A stretch of 64,000 nt of DNA. It comes from Nemophila menziesii (taxonomy: Eukaryota > Streptophyta > Magnoliopsida > Boraginales > Hydrophyllaceae). The stretch is from contig JARWIR010000003.1 of NCBI GenBank assembly GCA_029959085.1, positions 32,379,505 to 32,443,504 on the forward strand, given 5' to 3'. How positions within the stretch are numbered: position 1 is the stretch's first letter; the number at the start of each line of letters is the position of its first letter. Of this stretch, positions 1-10,800 are shown in pieces. The notes beneath the pieces were generated by a model. The model did not search any database. It was not told the DNA's origin and worked only from the letters and a program-made list of their open reading frames with translations. A program made the translations under genes and the position numbers.

Positions 1-421
1 TAACCAAGTACACAGACCACCAATTTTGAAAGACAACCCCTAGAAACTATACAGACAACCAGTGGCGGATCTACTTTAAATAAACATGGGCTTAAGCCCA
101 CCCTGAAATAAAAAAAAATAACTTTGCTCGTCATAATTTGATGATAAATGTATTAAAATCAGCAACATATTACTGATCTTTGTATTTAGTAATTTAAAGC
201 ACTAGCATTGTGTTTTACTTGTAATCTTTAAATTTATTATTAGTAATGCAAATTTCATGAAGTTTAGTTAACTTTTTTACTATAACCGTATTCATTTAAT
301 AGGTTTTTAGTTGTTATTATTTTATTTAGTCTTCCTTAATATATTTTAATTTTAATTTATATATATATAAAAATCGGCAGTAACATAAGGAATGATTTTT
401 CTTTCTTTCTATTAAATTTAA

Positions 422-724
422 GGGTCAATGACCCAAAAAATCAAAATAATATTATACTTGCCCCAAAGAATCATCCATTAACTTACTATTATAAGATTAC
501 ATGTTTACCCGTCAAGGACGATTCCCGTCAAGACGATTCCCATCAAGGACGATTCCCGTCAAGGACGATTCCCATCAAGGACGATTCCCGTCAAGGACGA
601 TTCCCGTCAAGGACGATTCCCATCAAGGATAAAATTTAGTTAATGATGTTATTGGGAAGAAATTTTGTCATTGATGTTATTGGGCTGAAAATAATATTAT
701 TTTGATTTTTTGGGTCATTTTCCC
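422..724. mobile_element. Mutator-like MITE nested in the hAT element, 9-bp target duplication
   Basis: The left end GGGTCAATGACCC and the inverted right end GGGAAAATGACCC pair over about 33 bp, continuing through CAAAAAATCAAAATAAT. The flanks carry the exact 9-bp direct repeat TAAATTTAA at 413-421 and 725-733, the length made by MULE transposases. The 303-bp interior has no coding capacity and is largely a 16-bp tandem repeat. Confidence 0.85.
511..630. repeat. 16-bp tandem repeat inside the MITE
   Basis: There are seven complete units and one partial unit of GTCAAGGACGATTCCC, with A replacing the first G in some units. Unit two lacks one base, so the array is nearly but not fully regular. 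It occupies the centre of the nested MULE-type MITE. Confidence 0.9.
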
Positions 725-1235
725 TAAATTTAATTCTAACTGTATTTAATTATTATTTTGATGATTTATTAAACTATCATTCATATTTTTTTATGAATGA
801 ATGTAAATTTTTTACTTTTTTATTATATTTTATTTTATGATATATAAATAATAATTTATATATTTATCTTTTTTACTCTCAATTTCGGTAAAACATTAGG
901 AAAAAATTAATTTGAAATATCCCCAAAGTTTTGATATATTTCAAGAGCCCGTCCTCGTTTTTATTTCTGGATCCGCCACTGCAGACAACCCACTATTAAT
1001 CTCATAAACCATCAAATCTTACTGTCACACCATCAACATTTAACTAGGGCTGAGCAAAAATAAACTCAACCCGAATTTAACTCTTAACCCGGTAGAAAAA
1101 TAACCCGAAAAAAGCATATTTTAAATATAGCTTAATATTGGATCGGTTCAAATTAGGAGACAGCCAACCCGTAAAAAAAAGGGCCGGATTGAAATAATAG
1201 TCCAAACTCGTTATTTTAACCCGTACACCCGGTCC

Positions 1236-1283
1236 AATTTATAAGGAGATACTTGATAAAATTTGTTTTCTTCGATGTGGGAC
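1236..1283 (-). promoter_or_regulatory. USE plus TATA module, leftward
   Basis: Read on the minus strand, GTCCCACATCG (1283-1273) matches the plant snRNA upstream sequence element RTCCCACATCG exactly. It is followed 29 bp later by TATAAATT (1243-1236). That arrangement is the core promoter of plant U-snRNA genes. No known snRNA sequence follows, so this is promoter-like sequence inside a hAT element. Confidence 0.5.
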
Positions 1284-1426
1284 AAATTAGCTGTTTGCCC
1301 AAGTTTTCGCACAAATCGGCAACAATGCCTACATTTCTCGCACAACACGCATGGCTTGCCTATACTCGCTCAACAGGCATATGTTGCCCCATTTCGTCGC
1401 ACAGCACACATTGACTCATATTTTTT

Positions 1427-1476
1427 ATCCCACATCGGAAGTTTTACAAAGTTTTTTAGAGTTTTGCCTATAAATA
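1427..1476 (+). promoter_or_regulatory. USE plus TATA module, rightward
   Basis: ATCCCACATCG at 1427-1437 is an exact match to the plant snRNA upstream sequence element. TATAAATA follows at 1469-1476 after a 31-bp gap, closer to the spacing of Pol II-type than of Pol III-type snRNA genes. A sequence AGTTTAA at 1564-1570 resembles part of the snRNA 3' box. The putative transcript from about 1500 does not match an snRNA I recognise. Confidence 0.5.
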
Positions 1477-2136
1477 CAAAGCTTTCCTTTCTTTCAATTT
1501 TGTGCTTAGCCACCTTCTCCTTCTTTATTCCTCTTATATTGGATTAATAGTTGGGGCTGATATAGTTTAATCTTTTCATATTTGGGTTAAATAATTACTA
1601 TTTGACCCTCTGAGTTAAATTTCTGCACATATTTGACGAGGGTTAATAATTATTGTAAGACCTTCAAGTTTAATTTTCATGCATTTTTGACCTTTTATTT
1701 AGGTTAAATTTTTGAGTTAATATGTCTTAACCTGGGATAAATCCGACTCTAACCCGTGTTTTGTCAACCCGGTTGGGTAAACAAAAATGAACAGGGTAAG
1801 AATTTTTAATAATGAACCCGTTTCATGTCTTAACTAGGTTGAAAATAACCTTAACCCGGGGTTTGTCCGGGGTTTGCTCTGCCCTACATTTAACCATTAC
1901 CCACCACTAACAACAACTATAATATTTACAATACAACCCTTATACTATAGACATTTTGCATAAAGAAATTACTAAATTGCAGACACTACTTAACAATCAA
2001 TAAAGCGTAAACTTAAAAATATTCTGACATAAAATTAAACATTTCAAATTGTTTCCCAAAAACACAAAATACGAGTTTTAAAATTCTACTTCAAAATTAC
2101 GTTCATATAAAAAGCGTAAATCGAATAATACAACGA

Positions 2137-4600
2137 CTAATCGTTTTTCAGAGCCCGTCTTGTTTCAAACACCGTTGCAACGGTTTCCTTATCGTTCAGT
2201 ATCCACGTGACGATCTTCTTTCTGTGATCCACCACTGCTTCATGTTCGTAGTTCTTCTTCACCCCCTCACCTCTCACCTCGCATAATATCAAATGCATAA
2301 AGAATCGAGTATACCCCTGTGTCTGAAATTCCGTTTTTCACGTGATCGACGCGGATATGTCCAATTCCCGGAAATTCTTGTGTTGTTCTACCCAACTCTT
2401 CGTACCAACCCTTCACAACATTATCTAGTAGAAACCCGTACATCCTGTCTGCTGTCGCATTCGCCTTTGCACCGGTTGATGAACGATTAATACAGCCTAG
2501 TCCATTGTAGTGGTAGAATTGATTTTGTTCTTTGTTCCACATTAGAATTGACCACGTCATCAACCCCTTATCCTTTGTTTCTAGTGGGATTATCACGTCC
2601 TTATTTTCCCATATTCTGTCTCTGAAATAGCCGATCACATATCGCTCGATGTCCGTAATTGCACCCCTTCTCATATAACCCTGTCAATCACACAACAATG
2701 AGGTTCAAATATTTAGTCAATAAATCTACGTAGAATAGACATATGATTCACACACACTTACCGATGCACTTGAGGGCATGACGCTAAAACTCAACCCAAT
2801 CTCTGGATTCCGAGTCTTTACTAGCTTATTCTTAGTGTGTTGTTCGTATATCCATAGCACCACATCCATCATCTGTAACACAAATTCTTTATTCGGTTAG
2901 AAATCAACATCTAAAAACATTTGATATATATATATATATCTAACGTAAATTAATTTATTGCTTACCTTCGCGCTGAGTTGTTCTTCTCTTGCAACTTCAT
3001 AACAGTCCGCAACTGTTACTCTATGGCCCATGAAACTCCACACATCGATACTAAATGGCTCATCACCTGCTAAGAGCTCCAACATCTTTAAATATGTTGC
3101 CTTGATTACTAGCTTCTTTGGTTGTTCTACGGCTTTTGCTTTTTTCGGTTTAGGCATCACAAAATCCTCCATGTCAACTATAGTTCTCCCTGTCCTATAT
3201 GTTTGTTTTATTTTCCGTGTCATTGAACTCGGTGTTACTTTGACCGCCTTCCTCTTCTTTTTCTCACCACCGCTACCCTCCCATGAAGCTATATATCTGT
3301 TTGCTGCCCCTCGAACCGACCCTCTTTTCCATCTTCCCGCATCCCGGTCGTTGCCATGTGCAGATTGACTCTCGCCTACTAGTTGTACATCTTCATCACT
3401 AGAATCCCCATCCTTATCCTTATCTGCACCACCTTCGTTTTCTTCTTCAAACATGCTATCGTAACTTATAACGGGACTGCTACATTTATCAACCTGTTCT
3501 TGGTCATTTGGATTACGGAGCTAGGGATTGTTATGCAAAACTTCATTAGTCGCTACATCTGCCTTCCCACCACCAATTGCAACAGTTACACCACCACTTA
3601 ATAAAACACCACCATCACCCCCACCTTTATCACCATCAACTGTAACCCCATCACCAGTAACTCCTTTAACAATTTTTCCATCATCGACCAATCCGCTAGT
3701 TGAACAAGTACCCCTATATGTCATGACACCACCACTCTTTATTCAGACCAACTCATCTGTCGCAGCAGAATACGCCCCCCTTATCACCACCAATTCTTTC
3801 TCGCCTTCATTTAAAGCATTCCTTAAAAACTTGATTGTTTTCCCTTTGGCTGCAACTGTTTTCGGCGTCGCTCCACTCGCACTACGCAAGCTTTCCATCT
3901 CCTCGCGCATCCTGCCTATTTCCTGTTTCAACTTCACAACCTCCTCACTAACTACTTGCATCAGGAACTTTATCACCTGATTTACGCTTCAAGTCCGAAA
4001 TTTCCTTCTCGAGTTTTGACACTCGTGCACGCTCTGAATCTCTGGTTTCTTCCAACTCTTGCCTTAATGATTGGTTTACCATCTCCACCTCTTCAATCCT
4101 TTTTCTTAGACTGTCAATCAGTCCAATCTCATCCTTATCACAAGTATCTTTGCTTATTTGTCCCCGATCATCAACTTCATTCTTAACCGGCGAATCCGGA
4201 ATGTTACCCATTTCATTACGGTACTCGGGCTCATCATTTAACAAGTTGCTGCCTTTTTGACCGCCCGCGCTTTTTTTTTCTAAGACAGATCACCTCACAG
4301 TCTCTGTTTGCTCCGTCATTACTTCGTCGTGTTCATGAACCATACTATTAGGCTCAACATTTCCAACATTATGCAAGTTTGCAATTATTGAGTCGACGTC
4401 AATTTCTGCCAACGCCTCGTCATCGATACCCTCCTTCTCAACCGTTGCTTTAACACCAACAACACTTGACACTCCAGCACCACCCCCTAACACAGCAGGA
4501 ACAACTACAGAATCTTCTTGTGCCCCACTGTCTTCCACCATTTTCTTGTATAAAAACACTTCCTCGTCACCCTCGTCTTTCGTAGGTCTATATCACTCAC
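2137..4600 (-). pseudogene. U0: decayed pseudo-Ulp1 family gene, 5' truncated
   Basis: This is a minus-strand relative of the three genes at 37.7-50.8 kb. Recognisable parts, in gene order, are: an exon start at 4600 after a CAG acceptor, a coiled-coil segment (about 4180-3780), an acidic disordered region with basic KKKRK and KPKKAK patches, a short exon near 2875-2765 that starts with MMDVV, and a C-terminal Ulp1-like domain (2685-2137). In the domain the catalytic His is replaced by Thr (before WSILMW), the Asp by Asn (YHYNG) and the Cys by Thr (SDTGVY). Several frameshifts break the large exon, and another near 2270 separates the natural C-terminus, whose stop would be at 2137. The first two coding exons are missing. 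The gene stops at the LTR fragment that begins near 4655, so it was truncated by that rearrangement. Confidence 0.75.
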
Positions 4601-4654
4601 CTGCAACAATTATAAAGCATATGTAAGTATATCAACTATCACAACACATCATTT

Positions 4655-5339
4655 ATTGCCTTTCCTAGAACTGATCACTTTAGGATTGTTTTAATAGTAG
4701 TTAGATGATCGCCTTAGCTGGGTGTTTAACTATTGAACCACCATATAATGTCTAGTGTCGATATTAGTTCTGACAAAACATGATTCTAACTAGATAGTCA
4801 TTAGGGTTTGTTTTAATCACCATATCACCAATGATTGTAGTGTTCTGTTTAGGGCCTTGGTAGCGCTTGATAACCCTATTTGAGACCTCGTCTTGGTTGT
4901 GCCGTAGCCCCCTTAGTCGCTCTCAAGGTCTAAGGTATGTGAATTTAGAATCCTGACTAAGTATACCAAGAGCTAATATTCTCCCTTATTAACTAGATGT
5001 ATAGATAGAATTAGAAGGATTAGTGCATACTAGCAAAACCTAAGCTATACTTCTCATCTCATATTCTTAATCTTTTATTTTATTGTCTTTTAATTTCTTA
5101 GTTTTAATTCTTAATTTCGAAATTTGTTCCCTTTAATTTTCTGTCTTCTAATTATTTACTTTTACTCGATATTCCTACTCACGCGATTAACACACTTAAG
5201 TCCCTGAGAACGAACTCAACTTATCATTAAAACTTGCATACGTCCTGTAATACTTGCAGTACTGTGCCTGTCTAGGGTGAGAGTGCGTAGTTTCTTGACT
5301 TAATTTTATCTTATTTTTATCACACCCTAGGCGACACCA
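4655..5339 (+). mobile_element. C-type LTR fragment (3' part)
   Basis: The segment matches the 3' part of the solo LTR at 21710-23249, sharing for example TAATAGTAGTTAGATGATC and the terminal GGCGACACCA. Its left side is missing. Directly after the LTR end, the reverse-transcriptase reading of element B begins. The left boundary is approximate because similarity fades near 4650. Confidence 0.75.
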
Positions 5340-7375
5340 AACACAAAACTACTTTTACATGTCCTTTTGGTACCTTTGCATACCGAAGAATGCCATTTGG
5401 ATTATGTAATGCACCTGCTACTTTCCAACGTTGCATGATGGCAATATTTGGAGATATGATCGATCACTTCCTTGAGGTATTTATGGATGACTTCTCTGTT
5501 TTTGGTGATAACTTTGATGAGTGTTTACAGAATTTAGAGAAAGTATTGATTAGATGCAAGGAAACCGATTTAGTTCTTAATTGGGAAAAATGTCATTTCA
5601 TGGTTCGTGAAGGGATAGTTTTGGGTCACAAGGTATCAAGTTTATGCCTCGAGGTTGATCGTGCTAAGATAGAGGTAATCAAGACTCTTCCTCCTCCTAT
5701 TTCTGTAAAAGGGGTACGAAGTTTCTTAGAACATGCTGGGTTTTATCGTCGATTCATCAAAGACTTCTCCAAGATTTCTAAACCGTTGTGTAACTTACTT
5801 GAGAAGGACGCAATATTCCTTTTTGATGAAGCTTGCATGACGGCATTTAACGAAATCAAGGAGAAACTAATTTCAGCTCCTATTGTGCTACCTCCTGATT
5901 GGAATTTACCGTTTGAAGTTATGTGTGATGCTAGTGATCTTGCTATGGGTGCTGTTTTGGGTCAAAGAAAAGATAAGGTATTTCATTCTATTTACTACGC
6001 TAGTAAAGTCTTCAACATTGCTAAGATTAATTATACTGTGACGGAAAAAGAGTTACTAGATGTAGTATATGCATGCGAGAAGTTTCTTTCCTATCTCTTT
6101 GGAGCGAAAGTTGTCGTATACACTGATCATTCCGCTATCAAATACCTTATGGATAAGAAAGATGAAAAGCCGAGGTTGATTAGATGGGTTCTGTTATTAC
6201 AAGAGTTTGATTTGGTAGTTCGAGATAGAAAGGGTCGTGATAATCAAGTAGCTGATCATTTGTCGCATCTTGAAGGTTCCAAGTCAAATAATGGTCCTGA
6301 GTTGGTACGAGAAGAGTTTCCTGATGAAAATTTATTTGCTATATATGATAGTACTCCATGGTATGCAGACTTTGCTAATTTCATTGTGAGTGGCAGCTTC
6401 CCTCAGTTTGCCACAACACAAGAGAAAAAGAATTGATGAGCCGAGCTAAACAGTTCTTTTAGGAGGATCCTTTCCTCTACAAAGTATGTAGTGATCAAAT
6501 GGTTAGAAGATGCATACCGGAGAAAGATGTGTTACAATTAATTGATGGTTGTCACGATTCACCATATGGAGGACATTTTAAAGGTGACTGCACAGCTGCA
6601 AAGGTATTACAATCTGGTTTCTTTTGGCCTACGTTGCACAAAGAATTGTCATGAGTATGTTAAGAAGTGTCATAGGTGCCAATTTACCGGAAACATTTCT
6701 AAAAGAGATGAGATGCCACATAGCAACGTTCTTGAAGTTGAAATATTTGATGTTTGGGGAATTGATTTCATGGATCCTTTTGTTCCATCTAACGGAAATC
6801 TTTACATCCTACTAGATGTTGATTACGTGTCTAAATGGGTAGAGGCTGTAGCTCTACCAACCAATGATTCGCGAGTAGTGATAAAATTCTTGAAGTCACA
6901 CATATTCACTAGACATGGTACGCCTCGAGTTATTATTAATGATGGAGGTTCGCATTCTGTTAACAAATACTTGAAGGCGGTTCTGGAGAAATATAGGGTG
7001 AGACATCGTGTATCTACTGCTTATCATCCGCAAGCAAATGGTCAAGCTGAGGTCTCTAATCGAGAGATCAAATCCATTCTCGAGAAGACAGTTGGTTCCA
7101 CACGCAAGGATTGGTCAAAGAAATTAGATGCGTTGTGGGCATATCGTACTGCGTTCAAAACACATGTTGGAGCATCTCCGTATCGAATCGTTTACGGTAA
7201 GGCTTGTCACTTACCTCTTGAACTTGAATTAGGTGCCTACTGGGCAATAGCGGAGATGAACATGGATCCTACTTTAGCCGCGGAGAATCGTATGATGGAA
7301 CTGAATGAACTTGATGAGTTTCGATTTCATGCATATGAGAATGCTAAGCTTTACAAAGAGAGGACAAAAAGGTGG
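5340..7375 (+). pseudogene. Element B pol fragment: reverse transcriptase, RNase H, integrase
   Basis: Translation enters at the [20 protein letters not shown] region of reverse transcriptase. The FMDDFSVFG catalytic motif follows, then RNase H with [14 protein letters not shown] and [10 protein letters not shown], then integrase with the HHCC zinc finger, [14 protein letters not shown] and the QAEVSNRE region. The frame is broken near 6432 by a one-base indel, followed by a TAG in place of the Trp codon of FFWED near 6460, and again near 6645 by an extra base. Reading stops at 7375 where element A is inserted; the protein resumes at 18862. It is a dead copy. Confidence 0.88.
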
Positions 7376-7696
7376 GAAATAGGATTGGGAGGATCCTTGC
7401 GTTCTCAAGTGCTACTTCTCATATTGCGTTTTACATCATTTTACTTGCGTCTTATCTTTTATTTGCATTTTAATATTTGTCTTTCATTTATTTAGAATTA
7501 ATACAAAACCAAACAAACATTTTACCTTTATTTGTTTTCATAAGTGCATCAATCATTAATAGATAAGCATTGTAGTCAACCATTCCGTCCTTGGAACGAA
7601 TCTGTTTTATCAGTTATACTACTTGGGACAACCGTACACTTCCGGTTGTGGTTCGATTATTCATTGCATTTATTTAGAACACACAAAGGACCACCA
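7376..7696 (+). repeat. Element A 5' LTR, 3' part only
   Basis: It is identical to 18541-18861 except for three substitutions. The first roughly 1,240 bp of the LTR are missing, so a deletion has removed U3 and the left target duplication. The LTR ends with CCACCA, six bases before the primer binding site. Losing U3 should have removed the element's own promoter. Confidence 0.9.
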
Positions 7697-7702
7697 AGTT
7701 TT

Positions 7703-7720
7703 TGGCGCCGCTGCCGGGGA
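7703..7720 (+). other. Primer binding site, tRNA-Asp type
   Basis: TGGCGCCGCTGCCGGGGA lies six bases after the 5' LTR. The Athila lineage typically primes from the 3' end of tRNA-Asp with TGGCGCCGTTGCCGGGGA, so this site differs at one position. Confidence 0.88.
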
Positions 7721-7829
7721 CGGTAGCGTGTAACCACGGTGTTTATCCTTTAGTGATAGTGCATTTATTTTATTTTATCAGTTTTACGCTTTTTGTTTGT
7801 TAGCTTCTTCAGGTTTTTAGGTTTGGTGT

Positions 7830-10800
7830 ATGCGAAGAAGGCTATTCAAGGATCTAGAGCCAACACCTCCGATCCTTAGTAATCCAGAATCGTTGATCAG
7901 ACTTGCTAACAGAAGAAGAAGAGAACGAGAAGCTTTAGAGGTAGAAGAATTAAGTAACAGAATGGAAGGGATAAATCTTCAAGATCAACAAAATAATCAA
8001 CCAGGTCAACTAGGCGCAAATGGCCAACCTTTGGCTCCAGGCGCTATTCCTCTAATTCCACCATTGAATCCTAATCCTCAAGTTCAAATAGTGATGAATC
8101 AAGATCCGTGGTTTACTAATGGGCCACCAGAAGTTCCATTCCGTGCTCCTGCTATAGGAGTAGGTGCTCCAGATATTAATGTTCCGAGATTCCGTCCAGA
8201 TTCGGGTATGCTAGCTCAATTCCAAAATTTTGGAAATTTTCGTGGTAGACCATCAGAAGATCCTCTTAGAGCAGTACAGAAGTTTAAGCAGATATGTGAT
8301 TCGTATATCACACAAGGAGTTTCAAGAGAACAGATGTATTTTGCTGCGTTTAAATTTTTTGTTATTGATGGAGCGAGTGAATGGCACGATACGCAAGATC
8401 CTACGAAGATAACCAACTGGGACCAATTAGAAACTGCTTTCTTTGACAGGTATTACCCAAGTAACATGAGATTAGATGCTGAATTAGAATTGACGCATTT
8501 CCGTCAAGAATATGATGAAACTGTGGGTAAGAGTTGGACAAGATTCCGGATGTGTTTACGTAGAGTTCCCACTCATGGCTTTTCAGAACAACAACAGTTA
8601 AATTTTTTTTATAGAGGCCTTGATGGGACTTCGAGAGAGAAATTGGATACGCTATGTGGTGCAGGTTTTCTTCAAGTTCAACCCGCTCATGCTAAAATCA
8701 TTTTAGAGAGAACAGTCAAGAATGAAGTTGGGTGGAATTCAGTAAGAACACCGGTTAAAGGAGTGAATAATGTTGATATGGAAGAAAAATTTGCTACGCT
8801 TGAGAATAAGATTCAGAATACTATAGAGCAACAATTGAAGCAACTTACTTTAGCTGTAAAAGAAGGATTTTCGGGAAAGAAGGTAGTTGCGCATGCTGCA
8901 TAAGAGGTTTATATGTGTTCGATTTGTATGGTAGATGATCATGATGAGGAAAGTTGTCCGAATAATCAAGAGTCCGTGATGTTTATGTCCAATAGAGGGA
9001 ACTTCAATTCAAGTGGTAATGAATATCAGCCTAACAGATTCCATCCTGGGTTTCAATACTCAAATCCTAATGGGGCAGCCAATCCTACCTATGCGTATCA
9101 GCCACGTCCCCAAGGAAACAACTATAATCCAAGACCACACAACAATTATCAAGGATGACAGAATCAGGGTAATTATGTACAAAGACAAGCTCCTCAGAAT
9201 ACTTATGATGAAAATTTGAACCAGAAAGCCTTACCTGCCCATCCACAAGAAGGAGTAGTTACCCTTCAGAAAACAGTTGAAAGTTTAATTGCTCTTCAGA
9301 CACAAGCTATGGAACGTCAAAATGCAGCCGAAGCAAATATGAAGTTGTTCCAGAATCAGCTAAGTCAAATTAATGAACAACTGAATCAACGTCCACAAGA
9401 ACAACTTCCTAGCGATACTGAGAATCCAATACAACGCGAAGATTGTAATGCTGTTACATTACGAAGTGGTAAGAACCTTCCTCCACCTCCTTTTCCCGTT
9501 ATGAAAGAGAAAGAAGTTCCAAGAAAAGAAAAGGAAGTGGGTGAGAAAGAGAAAGAGAATAAGAAAGATAGTGAGGTTGAAGAAATAGAAAGACCAAGAG
9601 AAGTTCCGAAAAAGAAAGATGATGTTGTGAGCAATCGCCCTCCACCACCGTTTCCATCGCGAGTTCAGAAAAAGGGTGATATAGCTGATTTTCAGAAATT
9701 CTTTAATAGAGTGAAGGGTCTAAGTATTAATATTCCGTTACTAGAGGCGATTCGAGATATTCCTAACTATACGAAGTTTTTGAAGAGGGCCCTCACTAAT
9801 AAAAGGCCTTATTGTGATAATGAGATGATTGGCCTTCCTGAAGAGTGCAGCGCGATTTGTCAGAGTAAATTACCTCCGAAGTTAGTTGATCCGGGGAGTT
9901 TCACGATTCCGATATCGATTGGAGAAGAGTGGAAAGGAAAAGCGCTATGTGATTTGGGGGCAAGCATAAATTTGATGCCCAAGTCAATCTTTGATAAACT
10001 TAAAATTGGAAACGCAAGACCCACTTCTATGGTCTTGCAAATGGCGGACAGGTCTCTTGCTCATCCTGAAGGCCGTATCGAGGATGTCCTTGTTAAGGCA
10101 GGTACACTTATATTTCCCGTTGATTTCGTAATACTTGAATACAATGCAGATAGAAATGTCCCCATTATTTTGGGTAGACCATTCCTAGCTACAGGGAGAA
10201 CATTGATCGATGTAGAGAATGGCGAATTAACGATGAGGATACAAGATGAGGAAGTCAAATTCAATGTGTTTCGAGCTATGAAATTCCCAGATTCTCAGGA
10301 AGATTGCTTCAGAATGGATGTAGTAGAGCAAGCATCGCAAGAGGTATTTAATTGTTTAAATTTTGATGATATTTTGCAGGCTGCTTTGACATTAGATTCA
10401 CCTGAGATGATGGAGGAGCTTACCAAAACAGTAGCAGCTCTCAATTCTGAAAATTCGAAGTATAGGCGTCTAGCCTATGAACCTGTGAGAGAACCGGGGG
10501 AGATTATTCCTAAAAAGAAGCCTTCAATTGAATCTCCTCCGGAATTGGAAGAAAACCCATTGCCAGCACACTTGAGGTATGCGTATTTAGGTACTCACGA
10601 AACTCTACCTGTTATTGTTTCAGCTAATTTAACAGGTCCTCAAGAAGATAAACTGTTGCGTGTGTTAAGAGCCAACAAATAAGCAATAGGTTGGACAATT
10701 GCTGATATCAAAGGCATTAGTCCATCCTATTGTCAACACAAAATCATACTTGAAGATGTTAACGCACGCTCAGTTGAAGGTCAAAGAAGATTAATGCCCG

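Larger units (their letters stand above)
60..981. mobile_element. Non-autonomous hAT element with 8-bp target duplication
   Basis: The ends are a near-perfect inverted repeat, CAGTGGCGGATC on the left and GATCCGCCACTG on the right. The element is flanked by the exact 8-bp duplication CAGACAAC at 52-59 and 982-989, which is diagnostic of hAT transposition. The 922-bp interior is AT-rich and has no transposase reading frame, so it must have been mobilised in trans. About a third of it is a nested Mutator-like MITE at 422-724. Confidence 0.9.
1045..1886. mobile_element. Second non-autonomous hAT element with 8-bp target duplication
   Basis: The terminal inverted repeats are TAGGGCTGAGCAAA on the left and TTTGCTCTGCCCTA on the right. 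The exact 8-bp duplication CATTTAAC lies at 1037-1044 and 1887-1894. The 842-bp element has no transposase. A 94-codon open frame at 1263-1547 has no recognisable features and is not called as a gene. The interior contains two divergent snRNA-promoter-like modules, listed separately. Confidence 0.88.

Noticed and set aside
511..630. Regular short repeats that could suggest a CRISPR array
   Set aside because: Head-to-tail 16-bp units with no unique spacers, in a plant transposon. It is a minisatellite.
1263..1547. 94-codon open frame
   Set aside because: Lies wholly inside a non-autonomous hAT element and overlaps the promoter-like modules; no domain or coding pattern.
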